NCBI GenBank assembly: GCA_934045905.1
Contig: OW203771.1
Span: forward strand, 4,216,001 to 4,280,000
Reading direction: 5' to 3'
Length of the DNA: 64,000 bases
Source of the DNA: Leuctra nigra
Taxonomy: Eukaryota; Arthropoda; Insecta; Plecoptera; Leuctridae
Both the position numbers and the translations under genes were made by a program. This document shows, in pieces, positions 11,701 to 23,078 of this stretch (its first letter is position 1; every line of letters starts with the position of its first letter). The notes beneath the pieces are model-generated. The model worked only from the letters and a program-made list of their open reading frames with translations. It did not search any database and was not told where the DNA came from.

Positions 11701-14700
11701 GCTGAAATGCCTACATCAGTCCTGGATGATTCATGGCAAAAACCCAGCAAATAACCTACCTTTTGGGGAGAATGATTCTCTGTTAGGTTAAAAGGTTGTT
11801 TGTTGCAACTTTCCAGACCCCTTCAAATCAAGCTGGTTTTATTAGTCATTAATTTAATTACTCACTTGTTAGCCTCCAGTCATTATTATGATGTTAATTT
11901 AGTAATTTAAAATGATCATCGCTTTCTTAGAAAATCCAGTTCAAAAGTATTTACAGCTTTGTCGACAAATATTTCTTGTTCTATTTCATTTTTCATTTTT
12001 TTCATTTTATTTGAAATCACCAACAGAATACAAAATATTTCACAAGTGGGATTTAAAATAACGAAAAAAAAAATATATATATTTAAACTATGATTAAAGA
12101 AGTTACAAGACACAATAAATATTAATAAGAAAGACAAAACATTAAAGCGTAAAAGTAGGTACAACTATTCAAATAAACTTAATCTACTATCTGGGCCTGA
12201 ACATGATCTGTTTTGTTGTAAATGGTTCTAATAATTTCAGCCGAATGATGAAAAATGTCTAAAAAATTACCAGTTTGCAAGTTAAATGTATCAAAAGTCG
12301 TCATTCTTCTATTAATAAAAGCATATTTAAAAACGTTGATTCTACTTTTGTGGTTCCGAAACAAAGTTGTGTGACGAGTTTGACGAGCAGGGACAAAAAC
12401 ATTAATCTTTGATAAAAGCTGAGGGCAATCAACATGGTTATTTAGTAATTTGTGTAAAAATAAGATGTCTGACAGCTCACTTCGCTGGTGCAATCTAGGC
12501 AATCTTAGCGCCTCCCACACAAGGAAATGTAATCTTTTCTATGATACTGAATATGGGTTTTACGGCAATAAAGTTTTACAAAATGCTTCTGAACTTTTTC
12601 TAAATGTGAAATATAGGTAACTTGGTGGGGATTCCAAATTGTGGATGCATAATCCAAATATTGCCTGAGCCATATTGCATATGGCTTGACCTGAGCCAAG
12701 TAGCCCCTGACTTGATGCAATCTGGCTTTCCTATTTGGGCGTGTTGGTTCGATGTGACGCTAACGCGAGCGTGTTTGTTGCAGAGGAGCTCCGAGAACAC
12801 TTCCACCCGTACGGCGAGATCGAAAGCATCAATGTCAAGACCGACCCCAACACCGGCCGATCACGAGGGTTCGCCTTCATCGTCTTCTCCGCGGCAGACT
12901 CCATCGAGAAGGTGAGTCAAACCATTATGTTGGCCACAACGTCGTCAACCCATTCCACATTTCTGAGGTAGTTATCTCTATAATCGATGAGTTTGCAGCA
13001 TTGTTCTAGTTTCTAGATCAAGTTGACATTATTAACGAAAGGTCTCGGGTTCGTTTACAACGGCCACCCTCGGTCAAGAGGCAAATGATGGGAAGGTTCC
13101 ATATTAACATACCCAGACCACCTCCTTCCCACTGTCCATCGTTGCAGGTATCTCCCGATCATTCATCCGTCTACATTAGTCTGGTTGCAGAATGGTGAGA
13201 CGTTAAACAATCCTATAAAACTAGTCGCACCTACTGGTTAGGTTGGTTCTTGCCAGAGCTCTGTATTTCCAGAACGGAGACCTGGGTTCGATTCCCATTC
13301 AAGGACTTCGAAAGCATGTGGTTACTAAGCCGCAACCACTTCCTTCCGTGCCACCCCACCCTCTCCATAGCCTCCCAATGACCCCACGTGTCGTATCGAT
13401 GATAAGCGGCACATGACGGAGCTGTTCTGTCCCAGGTGCTGTCAGCGGGCGAACACGTGATCAACAACAAGAAAGTGGACCCCAAGAAGGCCAAGGCGCG
13501 ACACGGCAAGATCTTCGTCGGCGGCCTCGTTCCTGACCTCTCTGATGACGACATCAAGACTTTCTTCGGCCAGTACGGCGCGGTGAGTTCTCTCTCTTTC
13601 ATTATTGTTTTTTTAGCATGCAGAAAAGATTTCGATTCATAGCCATGTTTCAGTTTCAGTACTATTTTTAACCTTTCTCTTAATAACTGAAGATATCTAT
13701 GCCAATTTATGGAAAACGATTATGGGCCTAAAAATGGACAAGTAGAGTTCTTTTTCTAGATTTGTGTTTTTTTTAAATCTTCATTACCTCTTTTTTAGTT
13801 GATTGTGTAATTTCAGCGGTGAAATTAAGAAATTAAGCAATAAAAATAGCTATTGGTCAGCTAGGTCATACCACAGGCTTTGTAGTCTATAGGACAGGTA
13901 TTTTGTGCTTCAGAAAACTTCAAATCAATCCGTTTGGTCGGATTAAAGAATAATACATAATCTTACCTCATAAGTTCTTCTCCACTTGGCTTCGTTGTGC
14001 TATGATGATTCCTTCAACCAGTTCTGCTACTGAGCGTTGTTGACGACACTTTGGTTCCTGAGGCGCGACACATTCCGCGCCCCCTCGTTGGCGCGTCCTC
14101 ACGCACGCCAGTGGCTCAAACCCCCTTCCGTTTTTCCGCAGATTGTCGAGGTGGAGATGCCGTTCGACAAGACAAAGAACCAGCGCAAGGGATTCTGCTT
14201 CATCACCTTCGAGTCAGAACAGGTCGTCCAGGAACTGCTCAAGTCACCCAAACAGACCATCAACGGCAAAGAGGTGAGCGACGTTTAATGGTTTCATTTA
14301 GGAAGAGAGTGATCATTCCATCTGCGTTTAGAAGAAAGGTTACGTTAAGCGCGGACTCGATTTCTCTTGCTGACGTGTTAGTACCTAACTGATGTAAAAG
14401 TTGATCTAGGGTTCAAGGGACAGGACGTAATTTTGTCCGATTTAAAAAGCTTATAAGGGTGTTGATTTCGGGAATTTCTTCAAATACAATAATTGAGATG
14501 GGTTATTAACAAGGATTTAGCTTTCAGTATTCTGAATCTGTGTTTTCGATTCTTGTGTTATTAACGATCGTCTTTCTTGTTTCAGGTTGATGTGAAGAAA
14601 GCCACCCCCAAGCCGGACGGCATGGGAGGCATGAGGGGCGGACCCCGGGGTGGCGGCAGGGGCGGTGGCCGAGGCAGAGGGCGAGGTAAGACTCCACCCC

Positions 14701-17700
14701 CACCCACCCACCCCCACGAGGAATCTCCGGTCGTGATGATCGCAACTATAACCAGTTCTGCTTCTGACGGCTCTGACGAAGCACAGTTGTTTCTGAACGA
14801 GATTCCTCGCCCCTGCATGGTCGATATCGACGACGGCGGGCATTTTGCTTGCCTCTGCATGATTTTGTTATATTTTTAGGTTTCAGTTCCATTATTTGAC
14901 TTCCATCCAACCTTCAGCTTTGTTATTGATGCTGATTTAGGAAGAGCGGAGTTCATAAAGTAATTGCTTTTGTCTGTCTTAAAATCATTTCACTTTGGCC
15001 GGCCATTTGCTAAGTTTTCGGGATCTTCGTGTTTTTGGGACCACCGCTATTCCGAGATCCATCGACAAAGTTATTGGTTCGATGATGTTTCTGTCACAAT
15101 GTCTCCAATGTCTCTCGTAAAGATGATCGCTCGTTGCGTTTGCCCGGCGTGTAAATGTAATAACCGGCGCGATCTGATTGGCTGATTTTAGGGAGCTCGG
15201 GCTGGGGTAATCAAGGAGGCTATGGAAGCTACGGCTACGACCAGGGTGGCTATGGAGGAGGTACGGACCATTCACATCTCGATACTAAAACTAACACTCC
15301 GTTCAGTCGATCGGTTCACTTTTACATGCATTGGTTCACTTTGGGAAAGACTTATAGCTGAACTAAATTGATTGATTTTTAACCAAGCAAGCTCGTAATG
15401 CATCATTGATTATGTTGTTTAATTTTCTTCAGTTGTTATTTGTTACTGTATGCATAATTTTTATGTACATTTTTTTTAGTTCTGTTATTCAGGATGTTTT
15501 TGGTTTAGTTCTTCTAGTACAATTGATTTATATCTCTTGACTTCAATTCTTAACTTGCTTACTTACTTACATCAAGAGTTTTGATGACTGAGTTCTGTTA
15601 AATTAAATGCTCTGAAATGAAATTAAGTTAATATTTTGTCTCGAGAAGTTACTGTGTAGTGTATAGAGTAAAAATAGTTACATTACTTTAATATCACTTC
15701 TGAACTATGATCGGTTATTTTCATAATTCAAGAAGGTACTAGTTCATATAATATACTGTACCATGAGAAGAACAGAAATTGACGCAAAATAGCTACAAAG
15801 TTATTGATTTTTACAACTTTCTCTTTCCGAATGTCTTCAAAATGATCAGAACTCGATTTGTTTTTGTCTCGTGGACTTCGACAACTTACAAGCTGTAAAA
15901 TCACATTTGATTAGATCCTTTTGCGTGGATTCTGTGCGCCTCTGGCAGTATCAATGTCCGAGCAGTGAAATGACCGCTCGTGTTGTTTGCCCGCCAGGTG
16001 GCGGCGGATACGGCGGCGGCTATGACTACTATGGCGCCGGCGGTTACGGTAACTACGGAGGCTACGGCGGATATGACTACACCGGCTACTCGGGATACGG
16101 CAACTATGGTAAATATCTCTCCCGCTTGCTCTCTCTCCCCATTCCCTCGGGCCCTCTCGAACCCAACGCGGCCGCTCGACCAGCATGGCATGCGTCCAGA
16201 TCGAGCTCTAACCTCGTCACGAACCCGCGTTGCGTTCGAGCCGTTCCGCTTCCCGCCTCGTTTGTTCAGTTTCAGGCTGCACGACTTTTACGTTCAGTCA
16301 GGGGCCCCGTCCCGAATCCCGCGTGCATGTTTTTCACCCCTACGGCATGCTGTTTCCTCCCCCCATGTGCCGATACACTTTTGAGATCATTCGTGCGGCT
16401 GCAGCAATTCATGTTTGTCATCTTCACTTCTGTTTTCCTCCAGCTGAAGTATTGTCACTGTAACTGTTTGTTTTTAATTCTAGAGTCATAGTTAAGTATT
16501 TATAATGACCGTGATGAAGATTCATGTAGGAATGTAGCGGGATGATTTGAATGTTTATCGAGCGGGGGAAGTGATCGTCGGGCTTCCAAACAGGATATTC
16601 AAGTACTTTGCACGTCTTTGCCCACCCAAGTACGAGGTTGACAAAGTTAAAAAATCTGCAAGTAAATTCACATGCATCTATCTAGTCTTACGAGGACGTG
16701 GTGATAATGGCCTCCCATCCGTTATTTTATCTTTCTAACATTATCGAACTTCCTTTGCATTTAGTGGAACTTATCGGCAGCTATTCAAAGGAGAGATCTG
16801 CAACAAAGACCTCCTTCAATAGAATTGTTGCTGTGACAAAAATTTTAGGAAATGAAGCACGTTCTGTTCTGTCTTCCTACATTTTTTACAATTTTAAACT
16901 AAAAGTTTTGAGTCGTTGAAATCAAAGGCTTGAAAGTGGCTCATTACTTTTTAGTTTTTAGGGAGTCAATATTTATTTCTAAAATATGATATGAGTATGA
17001 CACACAAGAGCATTTAATTCTATAGAACTTATGACGCTCCAACATATGAGCAGTTTAAGTCTTAAAATGAAGGTCGAGAGACTTGTCCTTCCTCTTCAGT
17101 AGAGGAAGGAAGTTGGTTAAAATCTCTTTCTGTCCGGCATTTTGTCACCAACTAAAAAGGGTATCCCCTTGCGACTGAAAAGTACTTGTAACCTCCCGTT
17201 TGGATCCCCAAGCTCCGCTCCCCCCGCTGTGACCTTCGGCTTGTCGCGGCGGCTAGTGGATGTTTGTGGGCGCAGAGCATTGAGGGCTGGTTGGTGTTTT
17301 TGCAGACTACGGAGGCTATGGCAATAATTATGAAGGTGGCTACGGGGGCAGAGGCGGCCGAGGGAAAGGTATTGCTACCAATGTCTTGTGTTCAGAACGT
17401 AGATGAGCTCGAACCCCGCCGCGCAATGGAATCTCCGCTCTTTGTGACCGTCTGCCTCCGCCTTTCAGTGCATAGCTACAACTAACGTTAGGATGTTTTG
17501 TTTTAATTAACGACATAGTGACATTTGATATTTACGGTTTCATTGTTTTGCTGGACTGTATATTTAATAAAAGCTTAATTTTTTTGCTGCTTGAATCCAA
17601 ATTCTCCTGAATCCCTTTTTGGTTACGGTTTGCGTCAAGTTCTCGGGTATTTCCGAGAAATAATTCTCGTAGTGTACAGTCGGGGCGCCGAGTGTTTAAA

Positions 17701-20277
17701 CTCTCACCAGATGGAGCCACCGTCATTCTGTTAGGCGGAGAAAGACGCCATTGCAAGGTGAGCGCACAATGAAGTCTTTTTCGACCTAGCAGAAAAACTG
17801 CCTAACAGCGCATTCTGTTGAGAGTTCAAACACTCAGCGCCCCGACTCTAAACACACCTTGTTTTTCCTCTTAACAAGCTCTGAAATGTGCGGTACGACT
17901 TCGAAAACTTTCCGTTCCAACCGAGATTCCATTGCGCTGTGTGGTTCTTGTAATAAAACGTAGACTTTCCTTGTGGTGTAAAACTAACACTTGCATGAGT
18001 CATAATTAAAGTCACAGCTGTCAGTTGGTGCTTATCAGATCAAATCTGTTATCAGTGACACCAGCAATCAGTGAATCAAATGAGAAACCAACTTGCAGTT
18101 GTGAAATTGTTGTTGTGTGAATCTAACTGTAGATAGATTGAGTCACAAGGTTTTGATTACGCTATTTTGCAAATAAATGTTTATGTGATGTGTCGTTCTA
18201 TTTGTAATCCACTAGTCACTACTGTTCTTCGATTAAAATAAAATATAATGACTTCACAAGTTGAATAAAAATAACAGCTTGTTTTTTTCGTAATCGGAGC
18301 AAGCTGGCTCAGGCTGTGACACTGTACTGCACTACGATCGTCCCGGGTTCGATTCCTGAGGCCGAGGTTTTTGTGTTTTCAGTAAGCAGAGAGGTAAATG
18401 CTGGGAAGGTTCCCTAGTAATGGGCCACGTCTGCCTCCTTCCAACCGTCCATCCTATTCACCATCTTCATAATCATTCATCTGTCGCCATTATTAGCCTT
18501 GATGCAAAACACTTAATCTGTTCCTACTTCCTTATATAATATTAAAATCTTGTTTCACTTGTCTTCCTCTGCATCCTTACTTTTTGCTGCCCCAAAATCA
18601 TACTGAATACAACCACATTGTACCTACCCTTCCTTACACCTCAGTGCAACACATTTTTACTTCTTGGCATTCATTCGGCCACGCAAATGGCACACATTTC
18701 CACGTTGCATGGATCTTGGCGAAGGCTTCTTCGCATGCTCTTGGCGGGAGGGGGTGGTGGTTTCCGTGGCGACTAACTCGATGTCGGGTCTGACAGCCCG
18801 CCTCTTTCCTTTTCAGCTTCCTCCTCTCTAAAGTGATCATGTTACGACAAGCTTAGTATAAATTCTCTCTCTGGAATGTGTGGGCTCGACCTGACCTCGA
18901 CTTGACGTACGGACCGATTGGTTGTGCTGTCTCTAGGTGTTACGATTGAAAGCGACTACGTATTTAGGCTAGTTGTAAATATGATCATAATCTTTTGCTC
19001 TAATCTTTGGATTACACTTGGATCTTGCTACTTTTGTACCCGTGCAACTAAACTACGGAATAACGTTCCCTTAACGTTCCACAGCATATGTTCAGATTTA
19101 GATAACTTATTTTAGAGCCTAAGCGATTGTTTATCTTAGTTGCAGTTGGTTTAAGGCCAAACTTCTCGAGTGATGTAGAAATATCTTACTTGTTGTTACT
19201 GCGTCTGTACTTAACTTGGCCGAATGTTGCTGGAATTTTAATGTAGATTTCTTATGGAATCATGTGATTCGTAATCCGATAAACAAAAGTGTGAGTTCAG
19301 GATGATGTGATGCCATTCCTTTAAGATGTGCAAGAATGTACTTGAGGCTGAGCACAAAAGTCAAATTTGTTGGCAGCTGCAGTTATTCAGATATGTTTTT
19401 AAAGATCTGTGTATGTACTTCTACAATGAGAAGATTCCTCTGTATTGTGGTGTAGTTCGTGGAGAAAATGATTTTTAAGTATTGTCATGGCTTTTGAGCT
19501 ATTGTGTGAAACATTTTCTACTTGGCTATTTCTTGTCTTGCCTTCAAGAATTGTTATGATCAAAATCTTCAACAATTCTTATGTCATCGGAAGAAATATC
19601 TACGGACACAAATTTTCACATAGATAATAAATCAAATGGTCCAAAAGTTATGATGATGGTTAGGATGTGTTTTCTCCAGAATATTCCTCTGTACAGCTGC
19701 TTCTTAAACTTGGCTGACCATCCAGGTTCTTGGCACAGGTTCTGGACTGGTTTGTCAAATTGTGATGAGTCTAGGCATCAGTCAAAATTACTCTTGAGGC
19801 AACGTTTGCCCGCTTAGTGGCGGGTCTTGAAAGCCGTAAGGTCAGTATTCTGCGAGGTCGGGTCGAGCCATCGAGTGTGCCCAGCACCGTCAACCCTGCT
19901 GTTAGCCGCGTTTCACTCCCCAGTCATCTCTCTCGCCGTTAACGAGCCAAATTAATCCCGACTGTCACGCTTGGTGATCAGACTTTCAAGCTGGCACATT
20001 TACACCGCTATTCACTCTCGCTGGAATACCACTTGCCGCTTTCACAACCTCGGGTTGACGACTTTTTTACTGTAGATTTTTGGTTTTTGGTCTCTGGGTA
20101 ACTGTGTACTACCCTTACTTACATTAATTGTTACTGTTAATTGTTTGACTTTGCGATGTCGGCCCGCAGTCTCGAGCTAACAGATGGGGTTGATTGACTG
20201 TTGCAGGCTCGGGTGGAGGTTTCGGTGGGAAGCAGAGGGGTGGGAGCCGAACAACGCAAAGGCACCAGCCCTATTAG
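8756..20277 (+). CDS. sqd: RNA-binding protein squid (hnRNP A/B type)
   Basis: Ten coding exons join in frame: 8756-8937, 11311-11351, 12784-12911, 13436-13582, 14142-14273, 14586-14685, 15192-15260, 15998-16108, 17306-17368 and 20207-20277. They give 347 aa, close to Drosophila Squid. The N-terminus (about 1-60) is acidic, Asn/Gln/Gly-rich and begins MADNQDYDD. RRM1 (about 62-137) has RNP2 LFVGGL and RNP1 RGFAFIVF. RRM2 (about 142-217) has IFVGGL and KGFCFITF. A Gly/Arg/Tyr-rich tail (from about 225) ends RHQPY. Squid is a nuclear-cytoplasmic shuttling hnRNP acting in splicing, export, localisation and translational control, known for gurken mRNA in flies. Drosophila squid is alternatively spliced at the 3' end. 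Here, retention past 17368 would give a short alternative end (stop at 17401, AATAAA at about 17564). The start has no competing upstream in-frame ATG. Confidence 0.95.
12179..12720 (-). pseudogene. Fragment of non-LTR retrotransposon reverse transcriptase C-terminus
   Basis: Two adjacent minus-strand frames (12505-12720 and 12179-12520) together resemble the post-RT region of insect jockey/R1-like elements. Visible segments are LDYASTIWNPHQ, LEKVQKHFVK, LPRLHQRSELSDILFLHKLL and TRHTTLFRNH. A frameshift separates them, so it is dead. It lies in the squid intron just upstream of the exon at 12784 and is antisense to squid. Confidence 0.75.
13040..13215 (+). mobile_element. SINE fragment (same family as 18292 and 63588)
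   Basis: The body GGCAAATGATGGGAAGGTTCC, CTCCTTCCCACTGTCCATCG and CATTCATCCGTC matches the two fuller copies block by block. The tRNA-like head is reduced to GTCTCGGGTTCG. It lies in a squid intron. Confidence 0.7.
13238..13420 (+). mobile_element. Second SINE-like sequence with B-box
   Basis: A B-box-like GGGTTCGATTCCCA at about 13282-13295 is followed by sequence unlike the neighbouring SINE body but of similar length. It probably belongs to another tRNA-derived SINE family. The end near 13420 abuts the squid exon at 13436. Confidence 0.45.
17677..17848. mobile_element. Short MITE with TA target site
   Basis: The left end CAGTCGGGGCGCCGAGTG and right end CACTCAGCGCCCCGACTC are inverted copies with TA on both flanks. 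The arms extend through GTTTAAACTCTCA and TGAGAGTTCAAAC. No ORF. It lies in the last squid intron, 3' of the exon at 17306. Confidence 0.8.
18292..18505 (+). mobile_element. tRNA-derived SINE
   Basis: An A-box-like segment GCTGGCTCAGGC and a B-box CGGGTTCGATTCC form a tRNA-like head. The body GGGAAGGTTCC, then CTGCCTCCTTCC and CATAATCATTCATCTGTCG is shared with 63588-63835 and 13040-13215. It sits in the last squid intron, sense orientation. Confidence 0.8.
18506..20206 (+). other. Rest of the last squid intron
   Basis: This is 1.7 kb before the terminal coding exon. No RRM or Gly-rich exon with good splice sites was seen. Since fly squid has alternative 3' exons, an alternative terminal exon here cannot be excluded. 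No transposon ends were recognised. Confidence 0.35.
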
Positions 20278-21800
20278 GAAGTAAAAGCGTCTCGCTAACA
20301 AAAAAAGATATTGTCTTGTGTTTTTTGTCTTCTTGGTAAGTAAACTCTCCACGCGTTAACTTCTGCATGGATTTTGTCAAATTTACGTTACTTATTTTTT
20401 TTAGTAATTTTTATCGACCCCACCGTGAGTTAAGTTCGTTCTAGACGAATTTTTTTTTCTTAGTTTTTGCTCGACCTTCCCTCCCCTGAGATCATTGAAT
20501 TTATACTAAGTTTGTAGCACACAGTTTTCCATGTAGTCTCTCGATTTGTGGTGTACTTTACTGTGTTGTCCACGGTTTTACCCTGATTTGTGTTTTCATT
20601 TCTCTTGGGTTATCCAGTATTTTGCTAATCGGATGTCCAAGCTGCTCAATGTTGCTGCCAGTGGATGCATTTTCCTTTGGTTTTGTTCATTTTTTTTTGC
20701 AGCGAATGGTTTTGTGCTGTCTGGTTTTATGTGCCTAACCAATGTTTCTCACAGACCTGTCCGCGAACTCTAAAACTTTCCGGCAGAACTATCGTCATGT
20801 TTCATTTAGCATTTTTTTCTCGGTGTTAAATGGGACTCTTAGAGAAAATGTATTTAAATTCATTAATTCAATGAAAAATGTGTTTCATTCTTCTCAGTAA
20901 AATTATACAGATTTGATCGAGTAAACAAAATATGTTATGCTTCCTTGTTTTGATGAAAATTAAAGATTTCCCCCGACGGGATTGTGAGAACTCAAATCAT
21001 GTGGGTAAATCACATTAATTATTAGCAATTGAAGTGAAAGTCTTCAATGAGCACGCTGATTTTTGGAAATGGGTTATAGATTGCAAACAAAAGTGTACAA
21101 ACAAGATTAATGCATTCCACAAGCAGCAACAGTATTATCTTTCTCCATGCATTTGGCAAATATTATGTAAAGTACATGCTCTGTACATGAAATTACACCT
21201 AACGGCCGAGCTCCATTATATTGATTTAATGAGTATTTCTTTCTGATTGCAGCTGCGGATTAGTCCAGATTTTAACATGGTCTCTCTCTTCTCATCGCCT
21301 TCGTCTCATCGCATCACCATTCCATCGATCTTGTGAAATAATTCCGTTTGCCTGCCAAGTGTCATAATTGATCACTGCTAAAATTTGTGAAAACCGCCAT
21401 CGATACATCTGTACGATTATGATGATAGCGTGTGGCCAGACTACTTTATGTTTTGTGTTATTTGACAATGAACAATTTTAATAGCGAATTTACTATTTTT
21501 ATGTTTATTGGATGAACATCGATAGTGGAGCAGTATGTATGTGAAGATGTTTCTCATACTCTCATAATTTTCATAAATATGTGGTCTCATTTCACCAGGA
21601 AGTATGGCTTCCTACTCAATAAAAAGTCATTTAATGTAGTAATTTTATGATTTTGTGTAATGTTTGCTTCCCTTTCCTTAACTCCACTAGTTCCTGAATT
21701 CCTAGCCCGGAATCAATACTGAATTCATGCATGCTCTGAATTGGGAGGCAAGTTTTCTGCTGTTCTAGGAATAGATTTATAATTAAATAAAAGTTTATAT
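20278..21800 (+). other. Probable squid 3' UTR
   Basis: AT-rich non-coding sequence follows the TAG at 20275-20277. Candidate AATAAA polyadenylation signals lie at about 21618 and 21785. No downstream exon is required, because the frame closes with a squid-type end. The true cleavage site is unknown. Confidence 0.5.
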
Positions 21801-23078
21801 TTGTATATTTCCCAAGAGGAATATCACACTTCAGTAATTCAATAATAATCTGCTGAGTGAATAACCTGCAATGTTAATATCCTCATTAAAATTCAAAACA
21901 GATATGTAAATGGGGGCCATGATGGGTGAGTTGAGCATTATTTTTACTGGAAAAGGAACAATATTTCCTGTTTTTCATCTGGGAATTCGAACATGTGGAT
22001 TCATATTTCCTTGGTACAACATCTGGGGTTTCCAAGTCTAAATACAAGGGTTTTAATCTCGACATAGGCGCTTCCGGTTACATTTTTTATCCACTGCGCA
22101 TCATTCTGCGCAATAACCAATGCATGCATGTGCTGACACCAGAGTTCGCTCGTACTAAAAATCGTACACACACGATTTTGTTAACAAGATTTTCTCCTAG
22201 TTATTACTTTAATTAATTCGTCAAAGCCATATTTTAGAATTGTTTTGTAACTTGCATCGCTTTCAGTCATTATCGTCCTCAATAGAGCTCAATTGATTCA
22301 AGTAAGTAAGTGAGGCTATATTATAGTATTTCCTTCTTTTACTACGCCGCCCGCGATGTCTTGCTTGCAAACTAGCAGGGTGTGCTCCACGAATTTCGAA
22401 CTAAAATACCTTTATGTGTGTAAATAATTAATTAGTTCTACTTTATCGGAAAATTTCCTTCATTTATTAACATCACATGACGTTACCAAACTCTCTTTAT
22501 GTCTTCTTTACTGCCCAAACAGCCAAAAAGTAACATAATTTTTACCCGCCAACTGCCATTTGCTGCCTCATGTGTTCCATTGTTCATATTTCACACTATA
22601 TCTTGCATATTTTTGTCTTATCTGTCTCTTTTTTCCCGGTATGGGCACTTGGGAGTGACCTAGACTGGGAATGCAGGGATGGAGATCCCTGCGACCTACT
22701 TTATTAGCCCTCTGGGAATAATCCTTCTGGAATTTTCTGAAATGGCCAATGAGTTTTCAATGGCTATCTTCCCCCTCACTACAATAGGCCCTTGCCAATT
22801 TAATCTCTATTAGCCTAGTACAAGATACGAATAGATAATAATGTACCTACTCTAGTACAGAATTTCTGTTTGCTTGACATCAAGTTCTGTTAATGCAATT
22901 TGTAGATTTATAAATTAAAATTGACCATGAATGCTCCATGAAAGATTGGAATACAAAATGGCCATGTCTTATTGTTCTGCAACAAAAGTATTTGTGTATG
23001 ATTCCAGTTTCCCAACCTGTGGCCATCACTTGTCAACTGAACCGAAGTCGCTGACATAACCGTCGATCGAACAGGGCT
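21801..23078 (+). promoter_or_regulatory. squid-rasputin intergenic region, probable rasputin 5' region
   Basis: About 1.3 kb separates the last squid poly(A) candidate from the rasputin ATG. There are no large ORFs and no recognised transposon. The sequence ATCGAACAG|GGCT just before the ATG could be a 3' splice site for a 5' UTR exon, so the promoter may lie well upstream. Confidence 0.35.

Noticed and set aside
16230..16491. Extension of the squid coding exon past 16108 as a Pro/Ser/Arg-rich tail
   Set aside because: The donor GTAAATAT at 16109 and the in-phase exon at 17306 fit squid; the read-through sequence has no hnRNP character.
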